From the NCBI GenBank assembly GCA_016705545.1, contig JADIYA010000019.1:1-64000 (forward strand): 64,000 bases of DNA. The letters are read 5' to 3'. Shown in pieces: positions 12,582 through 20,955 of the stretch. Position 1 is the first letter of the stretch; each line of letters begins with the position of its first letter. The translations under genes and the position numbers were made by a program. Source of the stretch: Flavobacteriales bacterium. Its GTDB lineage: Bacteria > Bacteroidota > Bacteroidia > Flavobacteriales_F > PHOS-HE28. The notes under the pieces are model-generated. The model did not search any database. It worked only from the letters and a program-made list of their open reading frames with translations, and was not told the DNA's origin.

Positions 12582-13957
12582 TGCGGATGGCGTTCGTTCA
12601 GCAGTCGTTCGATCGGAGGCACCAAACGGTCGATGTCCCCGGCCCCCATGGTGACCACGACATCGACCGTTCGCGAAGCAAGAGCTTCCACGAGCGCGGT
12701 GCCGGCCACGCACGACTTCTTATCCATAGGCACTTGTTCGAGGAGCCATTCCGAGGTGATCCCGGGGATCGGTTCCTCGCGTGCTGGATAGATGGGGAGA
12801 AGCAGCAATTCGTCGAGAACCGAGAGGCTGCGCGCGAAGTCCGCTGCCAGGTCGCGGGTGCGCGTGAAGAGGTGCGGCTGGAATACGCCGGTGACCTTTC
12901 GCCCCGGGTACAATTCGCGCACGCTGGCGATGCAGGCATCGAGCTCCTTGGGGTGGTGCGCGTAGTCGTCGATGAGCGCAACCCGCGGACCACTGATCCG
13001 GGTTTCGAACCGGCGGGCCACGCCACGGAACGAGGCCAGGCCGAGGCGCAGCAGATCGGGAGGCACACCCAGGCGCAGGGCCACGGTGCTCGCCGCGATG
13101 GCGTTCTCGACGTTGTGCCTGCCGGGCATGCCCAAGGTGAGTCCGCGCAGCACTTGGCCCTCGGCGATAAGGTCGAAGTGATAGCGGCCATTGGCGATGG
13201 TGATGTTCTCGGCGCGGGGCTCATGCCTGCTATCCAGGGAGTAGGTGCCCAGTTGCGTGCGGTGCTCAAAGTGCCGGGCGATGCGCTCATGCACGAGCAA
13301 GGGCCCATCGCATTGCACGGCGAATTCCGTGTAGGCCTCGAACATGGCCTCTGGCGTGCCATAGATGTCGAGGTGATCGGGATCCATGGCGGTGATGATG
13401 CTCTGGGCCGGGCACAGCTGCAGGAAACTGCGGTCGTACTCATCGGCTTCCACCACGTTGATGGCGGCATCGTCGTTCAGCAGCACGTTGGTGCCGTAGT
13501 TGGCGCTGATGCCGCCGAGGAAGGCATTGCAGGGCACCTTGCCCGCCGTGAGCAGGTGCGCAAGCATGGTGCTCACGGTGGTCTTGCCATGCGTGCCCGC
13601 CACGGCTATGGTGGGCTTGTCGCGCGTGATCATGCCCAGCACCTCGGCGCGCTTCAGGATGCGCGCGCCCTTCTCCTCCCAGTACTTCAACAGCGGACTG
13701 CTCACCGGCACGGCAGGCGTGCGCACCACCATCACTTCGCCCGATGCTGCATTGCGGTATGCCTCTGGTATCAGCTCCGTGCGCTCGTTGAATTGCACCT
13801 CGACCCCTTCGCTCTGCAGTTGATTGGTGAGCTCGCTCGGCGTGCGGTCGTATCCCGCCACCTGCGCGCCCCGGCGGCGGAAATAGCGCGCCAGGCCGCT
13901 CATGCCGATGCCCCCGATGCCGATGAAGAAGAATCGATTGCCGATGAACTGGCTCAT
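12578..13957 (-). CDS. murC: UDP-N-acetylmuramate--L-alanine ligase
   Basis: 459 residues, usual for MurC. Cytoplasmic ATP-dependent enzyme that adds L-Ala to UDP-MurNAc, the first amino acid of the stem peptide. Visible motifs: N-terminal dinucleotide-like FFFIGIGGIGMSGLA, the P-loop AVAGTHGKTTVSTMLAHLL, the Mur-ligase VEADEYDRSFL and DDYAHHPKELDA. The ATG is 118 bases after the murG stop, the largest gap inside the dcw cluster; that gap contains an imperfect inverted repeat. Confidence 0.95.
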   Translation of the reverse strand: MSQFIGNRFFFIGIGGIGMSGLARYFRRRGAQVAGYDRTPSELTNQLQSEGVEVQFNERTELIPEAYRNAASGEVMVVRTPAVPVSSPLLKYWEEKGARILKRAEVLGMITRDKPTIAVAGTHGKTTVSTMLAHLLTAGKVPCNAFLGGISANYGTNVLLNDDAAINVVEADEYDRSFLQLCPAQSIITAMDPDHLDIYGTPEAMFEAYTEFAVQCDGPLLVHERIARHFEHRTQLGTYSLDSRHEPRAENITIANGRYHFDLIAEGQVLRGLTLGMPGRHNVENAIAASTVALRLGVPPDLLRLGLASFRGVARRFETRISGPRVALIDDYAHHPKELDACIASVRELYPGRKVTGVFQPHLFTRTRDLAADFARSLSVLDELLLLPIYPAREEPIPGITSEWLLEQVPMDKKSCVAGTALVEALASRTVDVVVTMGAGDIDRLVPPIERLLNERHPQ

Positions 13958-13977
13958 GTATCAGGAGAATGGTTGTC

Positions 13978-14056
13978 CCACGGATGGACATGGATTGGCA
14001 CGGATGAACCCCGTTGAGGGGTCGGCGTATCCGTGTTCATCTGCGTTCATCCGCGG
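13978..14056. repeat. Imperfect inverted repeat between murG and murC
   Basis: Left arm 13978-14009 (CCACGGATGGACATGGATTG...) pairs with right arm 14027-14056 (...TTCATCTGCGTTCATCCGCGG) at about three positions in four, counted by eye, around a loop of about 17 bases. The repeated CACGGATGAA / TTCATCCGTG words also resemble each other as direct repeats. It may be a dispersed intergenic repeat or an attenuator-like element within the operon. Confidence 0.5.
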
Positions 14057-14075
14057 TTGATTTGCTCTCATTGCT

Positions 14076-15215
14076 TCAGCTCCGTGCGAGCCTGATCACT
14101 TCTGCGGCGATGGCCTGCGCCGCATCGTGCTGGGCGAGCCCGGCGATGGCCAATCGCAAGCGATCCAAGGATTGCGGATCGCGGATGAGCTCCAAGGCCT
14201 TTGCGCCGAGCTGCTCCACCGCATCGGCATCGCGCAGCAGCACGGCCGCTCCGCGATCGGTGAGCGCCCGCGCGTTGTGGGTCTGGTGGTCCTCGGCGGC
14301 GGTGGGCAGCGGTACCAGGATCGCCGGCTTGGCCACGATGCACAGCTCACTCACACTGATGGCGCCGGCGCGTGCCACCACCAGGTCGGCCACGGCATAG
14401 GCCAGGTCCATGCGGTCCACGAACTCGTGCACTTTGCATTCCCCATAGCCGATGCGCGCCACCGCTTCCTGCGCCTGCTTCAGGAAAGGACTGCCCGTTT
14501 GCCAGATCACTTGCACTCCTTCCTTCTTCCACAGCGGCAGCGCGGCTTCCACGCCGCGATTCACGCCGCGCGCTCCCAGGCTCCCACCCGTGATGAAGAG
14601 GATGGGCGCATCCGCGCGAAGTCCGAAATGCTCCAGGCCGCGCGGCTTCTTGCCGGTGAGCTTCACGGTATCGGTGCGCACCGGATTGCCCGTGAGCAGG
14701 ATGCGGTCCCTAGGGAAGTATTTCTCCATGCCTTCGTACGCCACGCAGATCCGCGCGGCGCGCTTCGCCAGGTGGATGTTCGTCTTGCCGGGGAAGCTGT
14801 TCTGCTCCTGGATCAGGGTGGGCACGCCCATGCCCTGCGCGGCTTTCAGCAAGGGGCCGCTGGCATAGCCGCCCACGCCCACGGCCACCTTCGGCCTGAA
14901 CTGTTTCACCAGGGCGCGCGCCTTCAGCATGCTTCGGAGCAAGCGCCAAGGCAGGCCGATGTTATTGAGCAGCGAACCGCGCTGGAAGCCGCGGATGGGC
15001 AGCGCCTCGATCGCGAAGCCTGCGGCCGGCACCTTCTGCATCTCCATCTTCCCTTCAGCGCCCACGAAGAGGAAACGCGCATCGGGCCTCAATTCGCGCA
15101 CAGCCTGGGCGATGGCGATGGCCGGGAAGATGTGCCCACCGGTGCCGCCGCCAGCAATCATCACCCGCAGCGCGTGCGGAGCGGCATCAGACGGCTGCTG
15201 TCCGTGGCTTGGCAT
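14076..15215 (-). CDS. murG: UDP-N-acetylglucosamine--LPS-type undecaprenyl-PP-MurNAc-pentapeptide GlcNAc transferase
   Basis: 379 residues, normal for MurG. It adds GlcNAc to lipid I to make lipid II on the inner face of the membrane. The N-terminal glycine loop VMIAGGGTGGHIFPAIAIA and the second lipid-facing loop VGVGGYASGPLLKAA are clear; the donor-site region reads ITGGSLGARGVN, and HEFVDRMDLAYAVADLVVARAGAISVSE follows. The ATG at 15215 overlaps the ftsW end by 29 bases; an internal ATG at the VMIAGGG motif would remove the overlap and is an alternative. Confidence 0.95.
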   Translation of the reverse strand: MPSHGQQPSDAAPHALRVMIAGGGTGGHIFPAIAIAQAVRELRPDARFLFVGAEGKMEMQKVPAAGFAIEALPIRGFQRGSLLNNIGLPWRLLRSMLKARALVKQFRPKVAVGVGGYASGPLLKAAQGMGVPTLIQEQNSFPGKTNIHLAKRAARICVAYEGMEKYFPRDRILLTGNPVRTDTVKLTGKKPRGLEHFGLRADAPILFITGGSLGARGVNRGVEAALPLWKKEGVQVIWQTGSPFLKQAQEAVARIGYGECKVHEFVDRMDLAYAVADLVVARAGAISVSELCIVAKPAILVPLPTAAEDHQTHNARALTDRGAAVLLRDADAVEQLGAKALELIRDPQSLDRLRLAIAGLAQHDAAQAIAAEVIRLARS

Positions 15216-16358
15216 CCTTCTTTTCTTCTTGCGGCTGATCCAGGCTGCGGCTCACGCTGATGATGATGCCGATGGCAAGGCAGGTGAACCATACGCTGGT
15301 GCCGCCCATGCTCACCAAGGGCAGCGGCTGACCGGTGACCGGCACGAGGTTCACCGCTACCGCCATGTTCACCATGGCTTGCACCACGAGCATGAGCCCA
15401 AGGCCCACGGAGACCAAGGCGCCGAAGGGCTTCTCGCAGCGCTTTGCGATGGACACCGCGCGGTGAAGCAGGATCAGGTAGAGCAGCAGAAGGCCCAATC
15501 CGCCGAGTATGCTGCCGTACTCCTCCACGATGAAGGCGTGATCATGTCGCTGTAAGGATGCGGCAGCCAATTGCGCGAAGCCGCAGTGCCGGGCATGCTG
15601 GGGAACAGGCCGCCGCTGGCGATCGCGATCTTGGCATGCTCCACCTGGTAGTTGGCGTCGCTGCCGGCCTCGCTGCCGAAGGCCTTGATGCGGGCCGCCC
15701 AGGTGGCAGCGCGCGGCAATAGATCCGGGAAGAAATCGGCGATCAGGAGAAGCAAGGCGAAAGCCGCAACTGCCGCTCCGATGAGGACCGCCAGGTGCTT
15801 GATCGGCACTTGCGCGATGAACATGAGCGTGACGCAAATGAGGAAGAGCAACGCGGCCGTGCTGAAGTTCGCGGGCAGGATCAGTCCGCAGATCACGCCA
15901 ACGGGGAGCATGAGCTTCAGCGCGACCTCGCGCAGGGTCCACTCCTCACCGTGGTGCTTCGCGAGCACGCGCGCCAGGTAAGCGATGAGCACCACCTTGG
16001 CCAGGTCACTGGTCTGGAAGCTCTGGTTGATGATGGGGATGGTGAGCCAGCGGCTCGCATCGTTGATGTTGGAGCCCAGCACCAGCGTGAGCAGCAGCAG
16101 GCCGGCCACGAGCCAGATGCTCAATTGAGCGAGCCGCGAGTAGATGGCGTAGCGGAGAAGGCTGGCGTAGTACATGATCAACCCGCCGGAACCCAGCATC
16201 AGCGCATGCTTCAGCAGGAAATGAAGGGTGCTGCCATCGCGCTTCACCGCCAGGGAGCTGATGGAGCCGTATACCGCCAGCAAGCTGATGAGCGCGAGGA
16301 AGAGCGCAGCCATCCAGATGGTGCGGTCGCCAGGGAGCTTCTTCAGGAGTGTGGTCAT
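15187..16358 (-). CDS. ftsW: FtsW/RodA/SpoVE-family peptidoglycan polymerase FtsW (frame break near 15541)
   Basis: SEDS-family multi-span membrane protein that polymerises lipid II at the septum. The first frame runs from MTTLLKKLPGDRTIWMAALFLALIS through ASRNWLPHPYSDMI. It then loses register, and the protein continues in the next frame as AFIVEEYGSILGGLGLLLLYL to SVSRSLDQPQEEKKDAKPR. One missing base between ATGATC and ACGCC (15540-15545; TAC expected) repairs it to 390 residues. The motif PHPYSD(M/F)I-A-I-EE-G is the SEDS signature that spans the break. It lies between the MurD C-domain paralog and murG. Probable sequencing error, since the gene is normally essential. Confidence 0.88.
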
Positions 16359-16394
16359 GCGGACGGTCGTTCAATCATCATGCGTTCGCTTCCC

Positions 16395-16892
16395 TCAGAG
16401 GTCCCTCACGGCCCGTTTGAATTCCGCTCCACGTTCCTCGTAGTTGGCGAAGCCGTTGCCGCTGGGGCATGCCGGACTGAAGAGCACCACTTCGCCGGGT
16501 TGCGCGAGTTCGCGCGCAGTGAACACCGCCGTGCGCACATTGTCCACGCGATAGATGTGCTCCGGCAGGCTCTCTTCGCTGCCTTCGGCCAATGGACCGA
16601 AGAGCACCACCACGGCCACGCGCTCGCGGAGGAGTTCTTGCGCGGCATCGCTGGCCATCTCCTCGCTCCACGCGCCCACGATCCACACCATGCGGCGTTC
16701 GATGGTGCTCAGCGATTCGAGCGCGGCATCGAGGAAGGTGGCGCGGCTGTCATTCACGTACAGCACATCGTCAACGCTGGCCACGGCCTCGAGCCGGTGC
16801 GGCCCCCAGGCGCTCATCGACGCGCGCCTCGCTTCGATCAGCTGACCGCCTGCGATGCGCAGGGGCGCTTCGTTGTCCTTGGTGCGTTCCAT
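16395..16892 (-). CDS. Free-standing MurD C-terminal-domain paralog
   Basis: 165 residues, intact frame, starting 20 bases after the murD stop. Residues about 31-165 align along their length with the C-terminal domain of the adjacent MurD: HRLEAVASV...NDSRAT, VWIVGA, VVLFSPACPSGNGFANYEERGAEFKRAV against the MurD HRLERVASV...NDSKATN, IWIAGG, VLLSPACKSFDLFANYEERG. The central ATPase domain is absent, so it cannot ligate alone. The MurD lysine in NDSKATN is Arg here and the following Asn is Phe; SFD becomes SGN. The first 30 residues match nothing I recognise. Position and spacing indicate co-expression with murD and ftsW. It could be a regulator or substrate-binding partner of MurD, or a slowly decaying duplicate; the intact frame favours retention. 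Confidence 0.75.
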   Translation of the reverse strand: MERTKDNEAPLRIAGGQLIEARRASMSAWGPHRLEAVASVDDVLYVNDSRATFLDAALESLSTIERRMVWIVGAWSEEMASDAAQELLRERVAVVVLFGPLAEGSEESLPEHIYRVDNVRTAVFTARELAQPGEVVLFSPACPSGNGFANYEERGAEFKRAVRDL

Positions 16893-16912
16893 GCCAATGG
16901 GTACTTAGCGGC

Positions 16913-18247
16913 TCACAGGGCCTTCACGGCTGCCTTGAACTTGCGGCCGCGCTCCTCGTAGTTGGCGAACAGGTCGAAGCTCTTGCAGGCCGGGCTCAGC
17001 AGCACGGCATCGCCATCCTCGGCGAGGGCGTACGATGCCTGCACCGCGTGCTCGGCGGTGGTGGTTTCCACGAAGTCCTTCACGAGCGCGCCGAAGGCCT
17101 CCTTCAAGCGGCTGTTGTCCTTGCCGAGGCACACGATGGCCTTCACCTTCTGCTTCACCAGCGGCACCAGCTGACTATAATCGTTCCCGTGCTCCTCGCC
17201 GCCAGCGATCCAGATCACCGGACGGCGCATGCTCTCAAGGGCGTACCACGCGCTGTTCACGTTGGTGGCCTTGCTGTCATTGATGAACTCCACGCCATGC
17301 ACGCTGGCCACGCGCTCGAGGCGGTGCTCAACGTTCTGGAAGTCGCTCAGGCTCTCGCGTACGGCATCGTTGCGGATGTCGAGCACGCGCGCGGCGATGC
17401 CCGCGGCCATGCTGTTGTACACATTGTGCCTTCCCTGCAGCGCGAGTTCTTGGATGCTCATGTCGAATGTGGTTTGGTTGGTGGTGATGGTGATCCGGTC
17501 GTCGATGAGGCACGCGCCCTGGGGCACGCGGTGCTCGATGCTGAAGGGCCAGCGGCGCGGTCGGATCGGATGGCTCTGGAGCCATTCGGCGATCGCGGCA
17601 TCGTCGGCACCGTGGATGAAATGGTCGTCCTCGGTCTGGTTAAGGGCGATGCGGAACTTGCTGGCCACATAGTTCTCCAAGCGGTGCTCGTAGCGCTCGA
17701 GGTGGTCGGGGCTGATGTTCAGCAGCATGGCCACGCGCGGGCGGAAGTCGCGGATGCCATCGAGCTGGAAACTGCTCAGCTCGAGCACGTACCAGGCATG
17801 GTCGCCATCGGCGATGAGCCCGGCGAAAGAGTTGCCCACATTGCCGCCAACGGCCACATCGAGGCCCGCACGCGCGAGGATGTGGTGCGTGAGCAAGGTG
17901 GTGGTGGTCTTGCCGTTGCTGCCGGTGATGCCCACGATGGCGCCGGTGCAATAGCGGTAGGCGAATTCGATCTCGCTGATCACCGGGATGCCCTGCTCGC
18001 GCGCCGCGCGCACCAGCGATGCGCTGTCGGGGATCCCGGGGCTCTTCACGATCTCATCGGCCCCGAGCACGCGCGCAGCGGTGTGGCCGCCCTCCTCGAA
18101 GGGGATCGCGCGCGCCTTCAGCGCATCGCGGTACTCGGGCTTCAGCAGTCCGGCATCGCTCACGAACACGTCGAGGCCGCGCTGCTGCGCCAGCTTCGCC
18201 GCGCCCACGCCGCTCTCCTGCCCGCCGAGCACCATCAATCGCTTCAT
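16913..18247 (-). CDS. murD: UDP-N-acetylmuramoyl-L-alanine--D-glutamate ligase
   Basis: 444 residues. Cytoplasmic ligase that adds D-Glu to UDP-MurNAc-L-Ala. ATG 18247 overlaps the mraY stop as ATGA; the open frame to 18829 runs inside mraY and is discarded. Domains in order: N-terminal nucleotide-binding domain (MVLGGQESGVGAAKLA), central ATPase (GITGSNGKTTTTLLTHHIL; LELSSFQLDGI; NISPDHLERY) and C-terminal domain with NDSKATN and SPACKSFDLFANYEERG. All expected catalytic motifs are present, unlike in the downstream paralog. Confidence 0.95.
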   Translation of the reverse strand: MKRLMVLGGQESGVGAAKLAQQRGLDVFVSDAGLLKPEYRDALKARAIPFEEGGHTAARVLGADEIVKSPGIPDSASLVRAAREQGIPVISEIEFAYRYCTGAIVGITGSNGKTTTTLLTHHILARAGLDVAVGGNVGNSFAGLIADGDHAWYVLELSSFQLDGIRDFRPRVAMLLNISPDHLERYEHRLENYVASKFRIALNQTEDDHFIHGADDAAIAEWLQSHPIRPRRWPFSIEHRVPQGACLIDDRITITTNQTTFDMSIQELALQGRHNVYNSMAAGIAARVLDIRNDAVRESLSDFQNVEHRLERVASVHGVEFINDSKATNVNSAWYALESMRRPVIWIAGGEEHGNDYSQLVPLVKQKVKAIVCLGKDNSRLKEAFGALVKDFVETTTAEHAVQASYALAEDGDAVLLSPACKSFDLFANYEERGRKFKAAVKAL

Positions 18248-19491
18248 CGCAGCTTGAGGGTTACGATGGAGAGCACGGCCAGCATGATGCCCACGATCCA
18301 GAACCGCGCGACGATCTTGCTCTCGTGGATGCCCTTCTTCTGGAAGTGATGGTGCAGGGGCGACATCAGGAAGATCCTGCGCCCTTCGCCATGCCGGCGC
18401 TTGGTCCACTTGAAGTAGGAGACCTGCAGCACGACGCTGAGGTTCTCCACCAGGAATACGCCGCAGAGCACCGGGATCAGCAGCTCCTTGCGCACCAGGA
18501 TGGCCAGCGTGGCGATGATGCCGCCCAGCGCGAGGCTGCCGGTATCGCCCATGAAGACCTGCGCCGGATAGGTGTTGTACCAGAGGAAGCCGATGCATGC
18601 GCCGAGCAGCGCGCCGATGAACACCGCCAGCTCGCCCGAGCCGGGGATGTACATGATGTCGAGGTAGCTCGAGAAGATGATGTTGCCGCTCACATAGGCG
18701 AGGATGCCCAGCGCGAGCACCATGATCGCGCTGGTGCCGGTGGCCAGCCCATCGAGCCCATCGGTGATGTTGGCGCCGTTGCTGACCGCGGTGATGATGA
18801 AGATGACGATGGCGATGTAGAGCACCCACGTGTACTCGCGCGCGGCGCTCCCGAAGGGCTTCAGCAGCGTGCTGTAGTTGAACTCATTGCCCTTCACGAA
18901 GGGGATCGTGGTGTTGGGCGATTTGCGGTTCAGCATGAAGTGCTGCGTGCCGTCGCTCTCGGTGATGGTGTGCACCACGGATGGATCCATCTGCTCGGCG
19001 AGCGATCCGGAGATCTCCACGCGCGTGCGGATGTCCGGATGGAAATACACGGTGGCCCCTACGATGAGCCCGAGGCCCACCTGGCCCACCACCTTGAACT
19101 TGCCCGCGAGGCCGCGCTTGTCCTTCTTGAAGACCTTGATGTAATCGTCGAGGAAGCCGATGCCGCCCATCCACACGGTGCTCACCAGCAGCAGGATGAT
19201 GTAGATGTTGTCGAGCCGAGCGAAGAGCAACGTGGGGATGATGGTGGCCGAGAGGATGATGAGGCCGCCCATGGTGGGGGTCCCCTGCTTGCTCAGCTGA
19301 CCCTCGAGGCCGAGGTCGCGCACGGTCTCACCCACCTGCAAGCGGCGCAGCAAGCGGATGATGCTGCCGCCGAACCAGAGGCTGATGAGCAGCGACATGA
19401 ACACCGCCAGCGCCGCGCGGAAGGAGATGTAGCTGAACACCCCCGAGCCGGGCACGCTGAATCCGATGCTGTCGAAGAGGTGATAGAGCAT
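18244..19491 (-). CDS. mraY: Phospho-N-acetylmuramoyl-pentapeptide transferase
   Basis: 415 residues; longer than the roughly 360 of E. coli because of an insert (about 140-250) that is common in Bacteroidota MraY. It transfers phospho-MurNAc-pentapeptide to undecaprenyl phosphate, giving lipid I in the inner membrane. Motifs seen: KQGTPTMGGLIIL, the catalytic FLDDYIKV, ITDGLDGLATGTSAI and MGDTGSLALGG; the C-terminal MSPLHHHFQKKG is diagnostic. The ATG follows the murE TAG stop directly. Confidence 0.95.
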   Translation of the reverse strand: MLYHLFDSIGFSVPGSGVFSYISFRAALAVFMSLLISLWFGGSIIRLLRRLQVGETVRDLGLEGQLSKQGTPTMGGLIILSATIIPTLLFARLDNIYIILLLVSTVWMGGIGFLDDYIKVFKKDKRGLAGKFKVVGQVGLGLIVGATVYFHPDIRTRVEISGSLAEQMDPSVVHTITESDGTQHFMLNRKSPNTTIPFVKGNEFNYSTLLKPFGSAAREYTWVLYIAIVIFIITAVSNGANITDGLDGLATGTSAIMVLALGILAYVSGNIIFSSYLDIMYIPGSGELAVFIGALLGACIGFLWYNTYPAQVFMGDTGSLALGGIIATLAILVRKELLIPVLCGVFLVENLSVVLQVSYFKWTKRRHGEGRRIFLMSPLHHHFQKKGIHESKIVARFWIVGIMLAVLSIVTLKLR

Positions 19492-20955
19492 CTACTTGTG
19501 GAGGAGTTCAAGTGTTTCCTTCAGCACGGCGGCGTCATCGAAGGGGTGCTTCACGCCGAGAACCTCTTGATAGGTCTCGTGCCCCTTGCCTGCGAGCAGG
19601 ATCACATCACCAGCCTTGGCCATGCCCGCCGCTTGGCGTATGGCTTCGCGGCGATCGGCGTTCACGAAAACGCGCGCGCCATCGGCAGCGGTGATGCCCG
19701 TGCGCATCTCATTGATGATGGCCATCGGTTCTTCGCTGCGCGGATTGTCGCTGGTGAGCACCACCATGGCGCTCATGGCCGTGGCGATGCGCGCCATCTC
19801 AGGGCGCTTCGCGCGGTCGCGGTCGCCGCCGCAGCCGATCACGGTGATCACGCGCTCGTCGCCGAGGCAGAGCTCGTTGATGGTGCCGAGCACGTTCTTG
19901 AGCGCATCGGGCGTGTGCGCATAGTCGACGATCCCGAGCACGCCGCTTGCGCCGCGCACGACTTGGAAGCGGCCGCGCGGCGGCTCCAGGTCACTGAGCG
20001 CGGTGAGGATGTCGAGCGGCGCCTTGCCCAGCAGCAGCGCCACGCTGTACACGGCGAGCAGGTTGCTGGCATTGAACTCGCCCACGAGCCGGGCGTAGAG
20101 GTCGTGCCCGTCGATGCTCAGGTGCAGTCCGCTGAGCTGGTTCTCGATGATGCGCGCATGATGATCGGCAAGGCTGCGCACCGCATACGACCGCTTGCGC
20201 GCGCGGGTGTTCTGCACCATCACCGCGCTGTTGGCGTCATCGGCGTTCACCAGCGCAAAGGCTTCAGCAGGGAGCCCATCGAAGAAGCGCTTCTTGGCCT
20301 TGATGTACTCGGCGAAGGTGCCGTGGTAGTCGAGATGGTCGTGCGTGATGTTGGTGAACACGCCGCCGACGAAGCGCAGGCCGGAGATGCGGTGCTGCAC
20401 CACGCTGTGGCTGCTCACTTCCATGAAGCAATGGGTGACGCCTGCCTCCACCATCTCGGCGAGCAGCGCATTGAGCTGCACGGCATCGGGCGTGGTGTGC
20501 GTGCTCGGGATCGCCTTCTGCCCGATGCGGATCTCCACCGTGCTGATGAGCGCGCTCTTGTGGCCGAGCGCGCGGAACAAGCGGTAGAGCAGCGTGGCCA
20601 CGCTGGTCTTGCCATTGGTGCCCGTGATGCCCACGAGCTTCACCTGCTTGCTGGGCTGATCGAAGAAATTGGAAGCGAGAAGTGCGAGCGCCTCAGCCGC
20701 ATCGCGCACGCGCACATAGGTGACGCCATCGGCGAAATGCTCCGGCATCTGCTCGCACACGATCGCACTGGCCCCATCGGCCACCGCCTTCGCGATGAAG
20801 GCATGACCATCAGTGCGAGTGCCGCGTACGGCCACGAACAGGCTCATGGCCTGCACCGCGCGGCTATCGAACACCACGTGCTCGATCGCGCAGTTGGTGC
20901 TTCCTTCCACCTGTTCGATGGGCACGCTGTAGAGGAGGTCCTTCAGCAGCTTCAT
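19492..20955 (-). CDS. murE: UDP-N-acetylmuramoyl-L-alanyl-D-glutamate--2,6-diaminopimelate ligase
   Basis: 487 residues. It adds the third stem residue. N-terminal substrate domain (VFDSRAVQAMSLFVAVRG), P-loop VGITGTNGKTSVATLLYRL, NITHDHLDYHGTF and VVDYAHTPDAL-type motifs are present. The specificity motif is DNPR (TSDNPRSEEPMAII), which is typical of enzymes that use meso-diaminopimelate and not lysine. The start overlaps the upstream PBP stop by four bases (20952-20955). Confidence 0.95.
   Translation of the reverse strand: MKLLKDLLYSVPIEQVEGSTNCAIEHVVFDSRAVQAMSLFVAVRGTRTDGHAFIAKAVADGASAIVCEQMPEHFADGVTYVRVRDAAEALALLASNFFDQPSKQVKLVGITGTNGKTSVATLLYRLFRALGHKSALISTVEIRIGQKAIPSTHTTPDAVQLNALLAEMVEAGVTHCFMEVSSHSVVQHRISGLRFVGGVFTNITHDHLDYHGTFAEYIKAKKRFFDGLPAEAFALVNADDANSAVMVQNTRARKRSYAVRSLADHHARIIENQLSGLHLSIDGHDLYARLVGEFNASNLLAVYSVALLLGKAPLDILTALSDLEPPRGRFQVVRGASGVLGIVDYAHTPDALKNVLGTINELCLGDERVITVIGCGGDRDRAKRPEMARIATAMSAMVVLTSDNPRSEEPMAIINEMRTGITAADGARVFVNADRREAIRQAAGMAKAGDVILLAGKGHETYQEVLGVKHPFDDAAVLKETLELLHK

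Noticed and set aside
12581..12713. ftsQ starting at 12713
   Set aside because: The extension is Arg/Gly-rich out-of-frame murC sequence; MSRLRRLLRPLG at 12581 begins the proper membrane protein.
16913..18829. A longer murD starting at 18829
   Set aside because: The extra 194 codons run antiregister inside mraY, and the family start with the ATGA overlap is at 18247.
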